Source: Pseudomonas brassicacearum (GTDB taxonomy: Bacteria; Pseudomonadota; Gammaproteobacteria; Pseudomonadales; Pseudomonadaceae). Taken from it: 64,000 nt of DNA. Numbering within the stretch: the stretch's first letter is position 1; the number at the start of each line of letters is the position of its first letter. The translations under genes were made by a program, and so were the position numbers. Below the pieces are notes generated by a model, which was not told where the DNA came from, searched no databases, and saw only the letters and a list, made by a program, of their open reading frames with translations. The stretch is taken from positions 587,847 to 651,846 of the forward strand of contig NZ_MOBJ01000009.1 in NCBI RefSeq assembly GCF_003732225.1. The letters are read 5' to 3'. Positions 26,565 through 35,478 of this stretch are shown one piece after another.

Positions 26565-27497
26565 TCAGTAACCCTTATTGCGATCGATCTGGCCCACCAT
26601 CGGCTTGCCACTTTGATGCCGCCGAATATTCTCCAGCAACACCCCGAACGCACTTTCCGGCTGGGTCATCGCCGCAATGTGCGGGGTTAGCAGAATCTGC
26701 GGATGATCCCAAAACGGATGGTCGGCCGGCGCCGGTTCTTCCTGTAGCACATCGAGTACCGCACCGCTGAGTTGCCCGCTGTCCAGTGCCTCAAGCAAAT
26801 CACTTTCCACCAGATGCCCGCCACGACCCATGTTGATCAGCGCCGCGCCATGAGGTAGTTGCCGGAATAGTTTGCGGTCGAGAATGCCTTGGGTCTGTTC
26901 GGTCAGCGGCAGCACGCACAGCAGAATGTCGCACTGGCTCAGGAACGCTGGCAACTGCTCGGTACCGGCATAGCAATCGACGCCCGGGATTTGATGGACA
27001 CTTCGCGCCCAGCCTGACAGCGCAAAACCCAAGGGCTGCAAGGTCGCCAGAATCTGCCGGGCCTGGGTACCGAGGCCCATGATGCCAACCCGACGCTTGG
27101 CCGCCGGTTGCAGCAAGTGGGCCTGCCAGCAGCGGGCCATTTGTTGCTGGCGATAGCGCAGCATGTCCCGGTGCAGGCTGAGCACCGCAAAACTGGCGTA
27201 TTCGCACATGCCACGGGTGATGCCAGGGTCCAGCAGGCGCACCACCGGCAAGCTTGTCGGCAAGCGGTTCAAGTCCAGTTGATCGACCCCGGCGGACACC
27301 GCAAACAACACGCGCAGATTGGGCAGCAGAACATCGAGATCGTCAGGTGCCTGCCAGGCGGCCAGGTACTGAATATCCTTGGGGTCGCCGATGTCAGGCC
27401 AGGCGCGCCATTCGATATCCGGGGCGTGTTCGGCGAACAGCGCTTTCCACTGTTCGCCGCGCACAGGGTCAGCTTTATAAAGCAGGGCCATGGGCAT
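26565..27497 (-). CDS. ghrA: Glyoxylate/hydroxypyruvate reductase A-like 2-hydroxyacid dehydrogenase
   Basis: The 310-residue protein is a D-2-hydroxyacid dehydrogenase. It has the NAD(P) motif RVGIMGLGTQARQILATLQP, the catalytic Arg in LFAVSAGVDQL, LINMGRGGHLVESDLLEAL, the Glu in LQEEPAP, and the His in ILLTPHIAAMT. It would reduce glyoxylate or hydroxypyruvate. Two starts are close: ATG 27497 and ATG 27491; the AGGA site is better spaced for 27491. It is divergent from the aminotransferase across a 265-base gap holding a strong inverted repeat. Confidence 0.82.
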   Translation of the reverse strand: MPMALLYKADPVRGEQWKALFAEHAPDIEWRAWPDIGDPKDIQYLAAWQAPDDLDVLLPNLRVLFAVSAGVDQLDLNRLPTSLPVVRLLDPGITRGMCEYASFAVLSLHRDMLRYRQQQMARCWQAHLLQPAAKRRVGIMGLGTQARQILATLQPLGFALSGWARSVHQIPGVDCYAGTEQLPAFLSQCDILLCVLPLTEQTQGILDRKLFRQLPHGAALINMGRGGHLVESDLLEALDSGQLSGAVLDVLQEEPAPADHPFWDHPQILLTPHIAAMTQPESAFGVLLENIRRHQSGKPMVGQIDRNKGY

Positions 27498-27600
27498 TTC
27501 CTGAGGGAGGAGGTGCTGTCCATCATGGAGCAATGACAGCGCAGGATCTGTTGAAAGGGCCGGGTTAAACGCGTTGTGCCACGTTCTATCGACCACGGCC

Positions 27601-27632
27601 CGGCAGATTCGGCGGGCTGAAGGAATCTGCCG
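27601..27632. promoter_or_regulatory. Candidate operator: CGGCAGATTC-N12-GAATCTGCCG
   Basis: Perfect 10-base inverted arms (27601-27610 and 27623-27632) lie in the divergent intergenic region between the hydroxyacid reductase and the aminotransferase. The position and symmetry suggest a dimeric regulator site, perhaps for both promoters. A hairpin role cannot be excluded, but there is no T-run. Confidence 0.45.
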
Positions 27633-27762
27633 TTTGGCAGGGTGAAAACAGTCGATCCGAATTTCTCAGGGTGCAAGTTCGGCGTAGTTCGTTTCGTACA
27701 AGCCTTAACCTGAACAGCATCGCAACCACTTCCCGGTTGCCGGACTCACGATGGGAAATGCC

Positions 27763-29055
27763 ATGAACAGCAAAGTCGACGAAACCCCTCATTTGCTCCG
27801 TCAGCGCGATCAATTCGTGCCACGTGGCCTGGTTACCGCTCACCCGTTGGTGATCGATCGCGCCCAAGGTGCCGAGTTGTGGGACGTGGACGGCAAGCGC
27901 TACCTGGATTTTGTCGGCGGCATTGGCGTGTTGAACATTGGCCACAACCATCCGAAGGTAGTCGCTGCGGTGCAGGCCCAACTGCAAAAAATCTCCCACG
28001 CCTGTTTCCAGGTGGTGGCCTATAAGCCTTATCTCGATCTGGCCCAGCGTTTGTGCGAAATGATCGGTGGCAATGAAGCGTATAAAGCGGCGTTCTTTAC
28101 CTCCGGTGCTGAAGCGGTCGAAAACGCCGTCAAGATCGCCCGAGCCCACACCAACCGCTCGGCAGTGATCGCGTTTCGTGGCGGGTTTCACGGTCGCACG
28201 TTGCTCGGCACCACGCTGACCGGCATGAGTCAACCGTACAAGCAGAACTTCGGGCCGTTCGCGCCGGAGGTGTTTCATACACCGTATCCGAATGCCTATC
28301 GCGGCGTCAGCAGTGAGATGGCCCTCAAGGCACTGGACGAGTTGTTGGCCACCCAGGTCGCACCTGAACGGGTCGCGGCAATCATCATTGAACCGGTCCA
28401 GGGCGACGGTGGTTTCCTCTCGGCACCCGTGGAGTTCCTCCAGGCGCTGCGTGCCCTCACTGAAAAGCACGGCATCGTGCTGATTCTCGATGAAATCCAG
28501 ACCGGTTTTGGCCGTACCGGCAAGTGGTTCGGTTTCCAGCACGCCGGCATTCAGCCAGACCTGGTGACCGTCGCCAAGAGTCTCGCCGGTGGTTTGCCGT
28601 TGTCCGGTGTGGTCGGCAAGGCCCGGATCATGGACGCGCCATTGCCCGGTGGCCTGGGCGGTACTTACGGCGGTAACGCCCTGTCATGCGCGGCAGCGCT
28701 GGCGGTGATCGAGGCCTACGAGCAAGAACAACTGCTGGCCCGTGGCGACGCCTTGGGCCAGCGCTTGCGTCAGGGACTGCTACGCTTGCAGGCCCGTCAC
28801 CGGCAAATCGGTGACGTGCGCGGCAGCGGTTTCATGCTGGCGATCGAACTGATCAAGGATGACGCGGCCCGCACTCCCGATGCGGACCTGAATCAACGGC
28901 TGATCGACGAAGCCCGAACGGGTGGCCTGCTGGTGATCAAATGCGGCGTGTACCGCAACGTGCTGCGCTTCCTCGCGCCGCTGGTGACAACAGAAGAACA
29001 GATCGACGAAGCGCTGCAGATTCTTCAAGCAGCACTGGCACGAGTCTTGAACTGA
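27763..29055 (+). CDS. gabT: 4-aminobutyrate-type class III aminotransferase
   Basis: The 430-residue PLP-dependent class III aminotransferase has DFVGGIGVLNIGHNHPKVV, FFTSGAEAVENAVKIARAHT, the cofactor Asp in VLILDEIQTGFGRTGK, and the Schiff-base Lys in VTVAKSLAGGLPLSGVVGK. The GABA transaminase family is the best fit; ornithine or diaminobutyrate-type activity is possible. Paired with the semialdehyde dehydrogenase at 23877 it would convert an omega-amino acid to a diacid. ATG 27763 is preceded by GGGAAATGCC; an in-frame ATG at 27751 is an alternative. Confidence 0.85.
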   Translation: MNSKVDETPHLLRQRDQFVPRGLVTAHPLVIDRAQGAELWDVDGKRYLDFVGGIGVLNIGHNHPKVVAAVQAQLQKISHACFQVVAYKPYLDLAQRLCEMIGGNEAYKAAFFTSGAEAVENAVKIARAHTNRSAVIAFRGGFHGRTLLGTTLTGMSQPYKQNFGPFAPEVFHTPYPNAYRGVSSEMALKALDELLATQVAPERVAAIIIEPVQGDGGFLSAPVEFLQALRALTEKHGIVLILDEIQTGFGRTGKWFGFQHAGIQPDLVTVAKSLAGGLPLSGVVGKARIMDAPLPGGLGGTYGGNALSCAAALAVIEAYEQEQLLARGDALGQRLRQGLLRLQARHRQIGDVRGSGFMLAIELIKDDAARTPDADLNQRLIDEARTGGLLVIKCGVYRNVLRFLAPLVTTEEQIDEALQILQAALARVLN

Positions 29056-29150
29056 GCTCATGCGTGCTCCGGGCGGTACCGCAAGGTATCTCCCGTGAGC
29101 ATTCATGGAGCATGGATTGATGGAATGCATCATCGGAGGCTTTGTACACC

Positions 29151-29807
29151 ATGGGGCTGACTGATTATCGAGCGCTGCTCATCGATTGCGATGAAGTCCT
29201 GGTCGATCGGGATTCGGGGGTCTGGACGGCACTGCAACCCCTGCTCGAAAGCCTTGGCGGTAACCCGGACAAGGACCGGATACTGGCCGAATACAGCGAG
29301 GTCGTGCGTGCGCTCTACCCGCGTTTCGGTGAGCTGGGCTTTAGTGGGTTGCTGTGTTTCGCCCATCGCCAGCTGGCTGAGCGCTGGGGGTTGAAAGCCA
29401 GTTGGGAGGAGGGCATGAGCTTTGCCCGTTCGGTCGCCAACTGGTCGCTGTTCGAGGACGCGCCCGGCGCGATGTTGTACCTGCGCAAGTTCTATCGTTT
29501 GCTGGTGCATGGCGATCGGGATGCCGAAGATCGAGGGCTGCTTTGTGAGCGTTTGGGGGTCATGCCCGACGACTTCATTTCACTGGCCAGCGATCCTTTG
29601 CTGGATCGGGATTGGTTACAAGCGAATGCGCTTGAAGCCGGGGAGATCCTGCAAGTGACCCGGCCCTCTGCCGGTCGGCAGGTGGCCACCAATGTGTGCC
29701 TGATCTGTCGCGGCCAGGCAAAACACCCATCGCCATGCGCGGCGGATTACTGCATCAACAGCATGGCTGATCTGGTGGCTCAGCATCAGCTGTCTTTACG
29801 GCGCTGA
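29151..29807 (+). CDS. HAD-superfamily hydrolase-like protein
   Basis: The 218-residue protein opens YRALLIDCDEVLVDRDSGVW, which has the HAD nucleophile DxD pattern, followed by a helical cap similar in layout to type II dehalogenase-like proteins. The central RLLVHGDRDAEDRGLL takes the place of the usual SN(A/G) motif, so the second catalytic motif is unusual and activity is uncertain. GGAGG at 29135-29139 supports the ATG at 29151. It lies 95 bases after the aminotransferase and 45 bases before the Lrp regulator. Confidence 0.6.
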   Translation: MGLTDYRALLIDCDEVLVDRDSGVWTALQPLLESLGGNPDKDRILAEYSEVVRALYPRFGELGFSGLLCFAHRQLAERWGLKASWEEGMSFARSVANWSLFEDAPGAMLYLRKFYRLLVHGDRDAEDRGLLCERLGVMPDDFISLASDPLLDRDWLQANALEAGEILQVTRPSAGRQVATNVCLICRGQAKHPSPCAADYCINSMADLVAQHQLSLRR

Positions 29808-29818
29808 TTTTGCTAGAA

Positions 29819-29840
29819 GATTGTCCTACAAACGACAATC
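29819..29840. promoter_or_regulatory. Candidate Lrp operator GATTGTC-N8-GACAATC
   Basis: Perfect 7-base inverted arms (29819-29825, 29834-29840) end 12 bases before the ATG of the Lrp-family gene. The spacing and position fit an autoregulatory site. A ribosome site AAGAGG overlaps the gap that follows. Confidence 0.55.
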
Positions 29841-29852
29841 AAGAGGTACGCA

Positions 29853-30341
29853 ATGGAAGGTTTAGTGAAACTGGACCGGATCGACATCAGCATCTTGGTT
29901 GAGCTGCAAAAAGACGGGCGCATGACCAACGTCAGCCTGGCTGATGCTGTGGGGCTGTCGGCCAGCCCCTGTCTGCAACGGGTCAAACGACTTGAATCGG
30001 CCGGGTATATTTCCAGCTACAAGGCGCACCTGAATCTGGCGAAGATCACCGACTCGGTCACGGTCTTCACCGAGGTCACCCTGAGCGACCACAAACGCGA
30101 AGACTTTGCCAAGTTCGAATCCAATATCCGTCTGGTGGACGAAGTGCTCGAATGCCATTTGATCAGCGGTGGCTATGATTATCTGGTGCGCTTCATGACC
30201 CGCAGCATCCAGCATTACCAGGAAGTGATCGAAAGCCTGCTGGACAAGAACATCGGCATTTCCAAGTACTTCAGTTACATCGTCATCAAGTCTCCGGTGC
30301 TCAAGGACGGCGTGCCGCTGCGCAAACTGCTGCGTCACTGA
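29853..30341 (+). CDS. Lrp/AsnC family transcriptional regulator
   Basis: The 162-residue regulator has the winged helix-turn-helix at residues about 8-60 (LDRIDISILVELQKDGRMTN, then LADAVGLSASPCLQRVKRLE) and the RAM/ligand domain at residues about 70-155 (VLECHLISGGYDYLVRF). Lrp proteins bind amino acids or related metabolites and control their catabolic genes. It closes the catabolic block and is the natural candidate regulator for the aminotransferase and possibly the distant importer. An inverted repeat directly upstream suggests autoregulation. Confidence 0.9.
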   Translation: MEGLVKLDRIDISILVELQKDGRMTNVSLADAVGLSASPCLQRVKRLESAGYISSYKAHLNLAKITDSVTVFTEVTLSDHKREDFAKFESNIRLVDEVLECHLISGGYDYLVRFMTRSIQHYQEVIESLLDKNIGISKYFSYIVIKSPVLKDGVPLRKLLRH

Positions 30342-30384
30342 CCTTGACCGCCGGTGCTTATTTGAAACAGTGCATGTTCAGGAT

Positions 30385-31170
30385 TCACTGCTGCGGCAAA
30401 TAGCTCTTTTGTATGCGCGCCAGGGTACCGTCACTGCGAAGCGCTTCAACCGCTTTGCGCAAGTCTTGTACCCGTTGCGGGGAGCATTGCTTCGAGCAGG
30501 CCAGATAGAGCGTCGCGCTGTTCATGACGGGACTCATGAACAGTTTGCGTCGAGACACCTTCGGCCAGATGTATCGACTCTCCGGGATGCCGTTGAACCA
30601 GGCATCGATACGCCCCCTCAAGAGCATTTGCGCGGGGTTGTCACCAATGGTCAGCGGGTAGATCTGCTCGTTGCCGAAGCCTTGCGCGCGCAGGATTTCC
30701 TCTTGCGCGCTGCCCAGACCTACACCGATCACACGGTAGACCTTCCGGGCTTCTTCGAAGCTGTTCACTTGCTGCTCAAGGCTGAAAAAAGCTCGCTCCA
30801 TGGGCATGATCGGAGCGATCCAGGTGTAGCGATTTTCACGTTCTGGCGTGCGTGACAAGGGGGCTATCAAGATGTCCTGATTCTCACTGACATGCTTTTG
30901 CGATCGGGCCCAGGGAAGCGCCTGTACATGAGCGACATAGCCGGCTTTGGCAATGGCCATCAGCACCAGATCTCCGACGATTCCGTGACCTTTGGAATCA
31001 TCGACAAACGTCAGTGGGGGAGCGTCAGGGATAAACAGCTCAATCGGTAAGGGTGCGCTCCACGCGTTGTGGGTCATCAGCAGCGATACCGACAGATACA
31101 GTCTGCAAAGCGCCTTGGTACGGGTACTTGATACGCGTGTGATCCGGTTCATGATTGATATTTCAGGCAT
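30385..31170 (-). CDS. Periplasmic solute-binding protein, family 3 type
   Basis: The protein of about 261 residues has a signal peptide (cleavage near HNAWSA) and a family-3 binding-protein fold: PPLTFVDDSKGHGIVGDLVL at the start, ALPWARSQKHV, the segment RENRYTWIAPI, and C-terminal DGTLARIQKSYLPQQ. No transporter genes adjoin it, so it may be an orphan sensor or share another importer. Starts at 31170 and 31152 (MNRITR) are both possible, without a clear ribosome site for either. Confidence 0.7.
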   Translation of the reverse strand: MPEISIMNRITRVSSTRTKALCRLYLSVSLLMTHNAWSAPLPIELFIPDAPPLTFVDDSKGHGIVGDLVLMAIAKAGYVAHVQALPWARSQKHVSENQDILIAPLSRTPERENRYTWIAPIMPMERAFFSLEQQVNSFEEARKVYRVIGVGLGSAQEEILRAQGFGNEQIYPLTIGDNPAQMLLRGRIDAWFNGIPESRYIWPKVSRRKLFMSPVMNSATLYLACSKQCSPQRVQDLRKAVEALRSDGTLARIQKSYLPQQ

Positions 31171-31395
31171 GGAAAGGAGAGGCTCGACTCAATTCATCGC
31201 CGACTCAAGGCGGCAAGCATCTTCCCATAGGCGCATGGGTTATGCGAAGGCAGTAATCCCGGGCGAGGCGTCTGCACCGGGTTTGTGCATCCGGGTTCCG
31301 AGGTCAGCTGATCGCTTGCGACCCGACGGAATAACTCGTCTGCGCTCTTGCAGACGGGAAAATCCCTGCTTAACTCTGAACCTCTGGTCAGTCAG

Positions 31396-31409
31396 TGACT
31401 GATCAGTCA
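31396..31409. promoter_or_regulatory. Candidate operator: 14-base palindrome upstream of phaG
   Basis: tgactgatcagtca is a perfect palindrome 66 bases before the phaG start, preceded by the related ggtcagtcag. It sits in the 305-base divergent gap (31171-31475), where no gene is evident. It may be a regulator site; the regulator is unknown. Confidence 0.35.
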
Positions 31410-31475
31410 TGAATGCCGTCTGGGCAGTCGCTCATGCTGTGCGCTTAGTCCAATCTGTTCAGGGAAGAAAATGAA

Positions 31476-32360
31476 ATGATGCCGAAGACTGCCATCGTCG
31501 AGATTTGCAAGAAGTACAAGGTTTATACCGAGCACTATCTCAACGCCGCCGCTGACAAAACGATCATTCTGGTCAATGGCTCGCTGGCAACTACCGCATC
31601 CTTTGCCCAAACGGTGCGTTACCTGCAGCCGCGATTCAATGTGGTGCTCTACGACCAGCCTTACGCCGGTCAGTCGAGACTACACAACCTCCATGGCCAA
31701 CCGATTCGAAAGGAAGACGAGGCAGAGATACTGCTGGAATTGATCGAACACTTTTCGGTGCACCATGTGCTGTCCTTTTCCTGGGGCGGGGCGGCTACCT
31801 TGCTGGCGTTGGCCCAGCGGCCGCGACGAATCGAGAAGGCGGTGATCAATTCATTTGCGGCGCGGATCAATACGCCGATGCGCGATTACCTGGAGAGCGG
31901 CCTGAACTTTCTCCAGGCCTGCGATCGCCTCAATGTCGGACGCTTGATCAACAGCACCATCGGCAAGCACCTGCCATCGTTGTTCAAACGTTTTAATCAC
32001 CGCCATGTCTGCAGCCTGGCTGAACACGAATATCGGCAGATGCATTTTCACGTCAATGAGGTCCTGACCCAGGACACTCACTGCTACGTTGCCTGTGCCG
32101 ACGCCATCGAAGTCCCGTTGCTGTTTGTCAACGGTGAATGGGATGAGTACACCTCGGTGGAAGACGCCCGGCTTTTTGCCGCTCATGCCCGTCAGTCCCG
32201 GTTCCATACCATCAAGAACGCCGGGCACTTCCTCGATATGGAACACCCGGCGGCCTGGCATGACACCCGGCAGGCCTTGCTCGACTTTCTACAACCGGCT
32301 TCCAGGACGCAGGGCCAAGTCCGTAATCTCGCTTTTAGTAGCGAATCATCGCTGGTTTGA
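31476..32360 (+). CDS. phaG: (R)-3-hydroxyacyl-ACP:CoA transacylase / thioesterase, PhaG-like
   Basis: The 294-residue alpha/beta-hydrolase-fold protein matches remembered PhaG and RhlA sequences along its length: TIILVNGSLATTASFAQTVR, FNVVLYDQPYAGQSRLHN, the nucleophile-elbow variant SFSWGG, TIGKHLPSLFKRFNHRHV, and NAGHFLDMEHP. Residues specific to PhaG (VYTEHY, IGKHLPSLFKRFN) make PhaG more likely than RhlA. PhaG links fatty acid synthesis to medium-chain polyhydroxyalkanoate by releasing 3-hydroxyacyl groups from ACP. AGGGAAG precedes the start. The last 26 bases overlap the convergent CusA-like gene. Confidence 0.85.
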   Translation: MMPKTAIVEICKKYKVYTEHYLNAAADKTIILVNGSLATTASFAQTVRYLQPRFNVVLYDQPYAGQSRLHNLHGQPIRKEDEAEILLELIEHFSVHHVLSFSWGGAATLLALAQRPRRIEKAVINSFAARINTPMRDYLESGLNFLQACDRLNVGRLINSTIGKHLPSLFKRFNHRHVCSLAEHEYRQMHFHVNEVLTQDTHCYVACADAIEVPLLFVNGEWDEYTSVEDARLFAAHARQSRFHTIKNAGHFLDMEHPAAWHDTRQALLDFLQPASRTQGQVRNLAFSSESSLV

Positions 32361-35300
32361 GGTGCCGGCGGCGCATCAAACGGTAGGCTGCCGGGATGAC
32401 GAACAGGGAGAGCAAGGGGGCGGTGACCATGCCGCCAACCATAGGCGCGGCGATACGGCTCATCACCTCGCTGCCGGTGCCGCTGCCCAACAGGATGGGT
32501 AGCAGGCCGGCGATGATGACGGCCACGGTCATGGCCTTGGGGCGAACGCGTTGCACGGCGCCTTCACGAATCGCGGCGACCAGCCCGCGTTCAGTGCTGT
32601 CGCCGAGATCTTCACGTTCGACCCAGGCGTTCTTCAGATAGAGCAGCATGATCACGCCAAACTCGGCCGATACACCGGCCAGTGCGATAAAGCCAACACC
32701 GGTGGCCACCGACAGGTTGTACCCCAGCAGATAGAGGAACCATGCGCCGCCAGTCAATGCGAACGGCAGAGTGGCCATGATCAACACGGCTTCATCGAAG
32801 CGGGCGAAGGTCAGGTAGAGCAGTACAAAGATGATTAACAGAGTCGCCGGCACCACCAGTTTGAGCCGAGCGTTGGCCCTTTCGAGAAATTCGAACTGCC
32901 CCGAGTAGCTCAGACTCATGCCTGGCTGCAACTTCACCTGCTCACTGACGACCCGGCGCAGGTCGGCGACCACCGAGGCAATATCCCGGCCACGTACGTC
33001 GATATACACCCAGCCGGAAGGCCGGGCGTTCTCGCTCTTGAGCATCGGCGGGCCTTCACTGACCTTGACCTTCGCCACCGTGCCGAGGGTTATCTGGCTC
33101 CCCAGTGGGGTGTAGATCGGCAACTGTTCCAAGGCGCCAAGCGAGTCACGCCACTCACGGGGATAACGCACGTTGATTGGAAAACGAGCCAGACCCTCGA
33201 TGGTTTCCCCAACGTTCTCCCCACCGATAGCACCGGCCACGATCGACTGCACATCGGCGATATTCAGTCCGTAGCGGGCAGCGGCCTTGCGGTCGATATC
33301 CACGTCGATATAACGGCCACCGGTCAGGCGTTCGGCCAGGGACGAACTGACACCGGGCACATCCTTGGCCACGCGCTCGATGGCCTGAGTCGCCGCATCG
33401 ATCTCCGTCAGGTGGGTACCGGCAATTTTCACCCCGATCGGGCTCTTGATCCCGGTGGCGAGCATGTCGATACGATTGCGGATCGGCGGTATCCAGATAT
33501 TGGTCAGCCCCGGAACACGCACCACCCGATCCAATTCTTCCACGAGCTTTTCCTGAGTCATACCGGGGCGCCATTGCTCGCGAGGTTTGAACTGGATAGT
33601 GGTCTCGAACATCTCCAGCGGCGCCGGGTCGGTGGCGGTTTCGGCACGACCGGCCTTACCGAAAACGTGCTCGACTTCGGGCACCGTCTTGATCAGGCGG
33701 TCGGTCTGCTGCAACAGCTGTGCTGCCTTCTGTGCCGACAACCCCGGCAGCGCCGAAGGCATGTAGAGCAGATCGCCTTCGTCCAGCGGTGGAAGGAACT
33801 CGCCACCCAACCGGGACATCGGCCATAGCGCGCTGAGAAACACCAGAAGCGCGACCAATAGGGTGATTTTTGGTCGGCGCAGCACCGCGTCCAGGGCCGG
33901 TTGATAGATCCTGATCAACCAACGGTTCAGCGGGTTCTGTTGCTCATTGGGAATCCGTCCGCGAATCCAGTAGCCCATCAGCACCGGCACCAGGGTCACC
34001 GACAATCCGGCTGCCGCCGCCATGGCGTAGGTTTTGGTGAAGGCGAGGGGACCAAACAGGCGACCCTCTTGCGCCTCCAGGGTGAATACCGGAATGAACG
34101 ACAGGGTGATGATCAACAAACAGAAGAACAACGCCGGCCCGACTTCGGCCGCCGCTTCGGTCATTACGTGCCAGTGGTGTTCGCCCTTCAGCTCTTCCCC
34201 GGGATGGACCTTGTGCCAGGCCTCGACTTTTTTGTGGGCGTTTTCGATCATGACCACGGCGGCATCGACCATGGCACCGATGGCGATAGCGATCCCGCCC
34301 AGGGACATGATGTTGGCGTTGATCCCTTGGTGCCGCATGACGATGAAGGCAATCAGCACGCCCACCGGCAGCGAGATAATCGCCACCAGGGATGAGCGAA
34401 GATGCCAGAGAAAAATCCCGCAGACCAACGCAACGACGATGAACTCCTCGAGCAGTTTATGGCTGAGGTTTTCCACGGCGCGGTCAATCAGCTTGCTGCG
34501 ATCGTAGGTGGTGACGATTTCCACGCCCGCCGGCAGGCTGCTTTTCAGCTCGTCGAGCTTGGCTTTGACCGCTGCGATGGTCTCGCGGGCGTTCTTGCCA
34601 CTGCGCAGGATCACCACGCCACCGACAGTCTCGCCCTCACCGTCGAGTTCGCTGATACCGCGACGCATCTCCGGCCCCAGTTGGATCGTGGCCACATCGC
34701 CAAGGGTCACTGGCACACCACCAGCATCGAGCTTCAGCGGGATCGCGCGAAAGTCATTCAGTGTCTTCAGGTAGCCAGAAGCGCGGACCATGAATTCCGT
34801 CTCCGCCATTTCCAGCACAGCCCCACCAGTTTCCTGATTGGCCTTGCCAATCGCCTCAGTGACCTGCGCCTGAGTGATACCCAGGCTGGCGAGTTTGAGT
34901 GGGTCGAGCTGCACCTGGTACTGCTTGACCATTCCGCCCACAGTGGCTACTTCCGCCACATTGGGCAGAGTCTTGAGTTCGAACTTGAGAAACCAGTCCT
35001 GGAGTGCGCGCAATTGCGCCAGATCATGTCTACCGGTGCGATCCACCAGGGCGTACTGATAGATCCAGCCCACGCCGGTGGCGTCGGGTCCCAGGGCCGG
35101 TTTGGCGCTGGCCGGCAAGCGGCTTTGTATCTGGCTCAGGTACTCCAGCACGCGCGAGCGGGCCCAATACATATCGGTACCGTCCTCGAACAGCACATAC
35201 ACGAAGCTGTCGCCGAAAAAGGAATATCCGCGCACGGTTTTGGCGCCCGGTACCGAGAGCATGGTGGTGGCCAACGGGTAGGTCACCTGGTTCTCGACGA

Positions 35301-35478
35301 TTTGTGGCGCTTGACCTGGGTAAGGGGTGCGGATAATCACCTGAACGTCGGAGAGGTCTGGCAGTGCATCGATGGGGGTGCTTTGAACCGACCAGACGCC
35401 CCAGGCGGTGACGAAAAGCGTGGCCAGCAGGACCAGGAAACGGTTAGCGACGGACCAGCGAATCAGGGCGGCGATCAT
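32335..35478 (-). CDS. cusA: Heavy-metal RND efflux pump, inner-membrane subunit (CusA-like)
   Basis: The 1047-residue RND transporter of the heavy-metal (HME) class has transmembrane segments at the start (NRFLVLLATLFVTAWGVWSV), the proton-relay segment GGIAIAIGAMVDAAVVMIEN, and a Met in the cleft segment DLLYMPSALPGL equivalent to the CusA copper-binding Met. This suggests monovalent Cu/Ag export rather than Zn/Co/Cd. Its start overlaps the adaptor stop by 4 bases, and it is the last gene of a three-gene operon transcribed leftwards from 37978. Confidence 0.92.
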   Translation of the reverse strand: MIAALIRWSVANRFLVLLATLFVTAWGVWSVQSTPIDALPDLSDVQVIIRTPYPGQAPQIVENQVTYPLATTMLSVPGAKTVRGYSFFGDSFVYVLFEDGTDMYWARSRVLEYLSQIQSRLPASAKPALGPDATGVGWIYQYALVDRTGRHDLAQLRALQDWFLKFELKTLPNVAEVATVGGMVKQYQVQLDPLKLASLGITQAQVTEAIGKANQETGGAVLEMAETEFMVRASGYLKTLNDFRAIPLKLDAGGVPVTLGDVATIQLGPEMRRGISELDGEGETVGGVVILRSGKNARETIAAVKAKLDELKSSLPAGVEIVTTYDRSKLIDRAVENLSHKLLEEFIVVALVCGIFLWHLRSSLVAIISLPVGVLIAFIVMRHQGINANIMSLGGIAIAIGAMVDAAVVMIENAHKKVEAWHKVHPGEELKGEHHWHVMTEAAAEVGPALFFCLLIITLSFIPVFTLEAQEGRLFGPLAFTKTYAMAAAAGLSVTLVPVLMGYWIRGRIPNEQQNPLNRWLIRIYQPALDAVLRRPKITLLVALLVFLSALWPMSRLGGEFLPPLDEGDLLYMPSALPGLSAQKAAQLLQQTDRLIKTVPEVEHVFGKAGRAETATDPAPLEMFETTIQFKPREQWRPGMTQEKLVEELDRVVRVPGLTNIWIPPIRNRIDMLATGIKSPIGVKIAGTHLTEIDAATQAIERVAKDVPGVSSSLAERLTGGRYIDVDIDRKAAARYGLNIADVQSIVAGAIGGENVGETIEGLARFPINVRYPREWRDSLGALEQLPIYTPLGSQITLGTVAKVKVSEGPPMLKSENARPSGWVYIDVRGRDIASVVADLRRVVSEQVKLQPGMSLSYSGQFEFLERANARLKLVVPATLLIIFVLLYLTFARFDEAVLIMATLPFALTGGAWFLYLLGYNLSVATGVGFIALAGVSAEFGVIMLLYLKNAWVEREDLGDSTERGLVAAIREGAVQRVRPKAMTVAVIIAGLLPILLGSGTGSEVMSRIAAPMVGGMVTAPLLSLFVIPAAYRLMRRRHLKPAMIRY

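Noticed and set aside
31476..32360. RhlA (rhamnolipid precursor synthase)
   Set aside because: No rhlB is adjacent and several segments fit PhaG better than RhlA; RhlA-like activity cannot be fully excluded.
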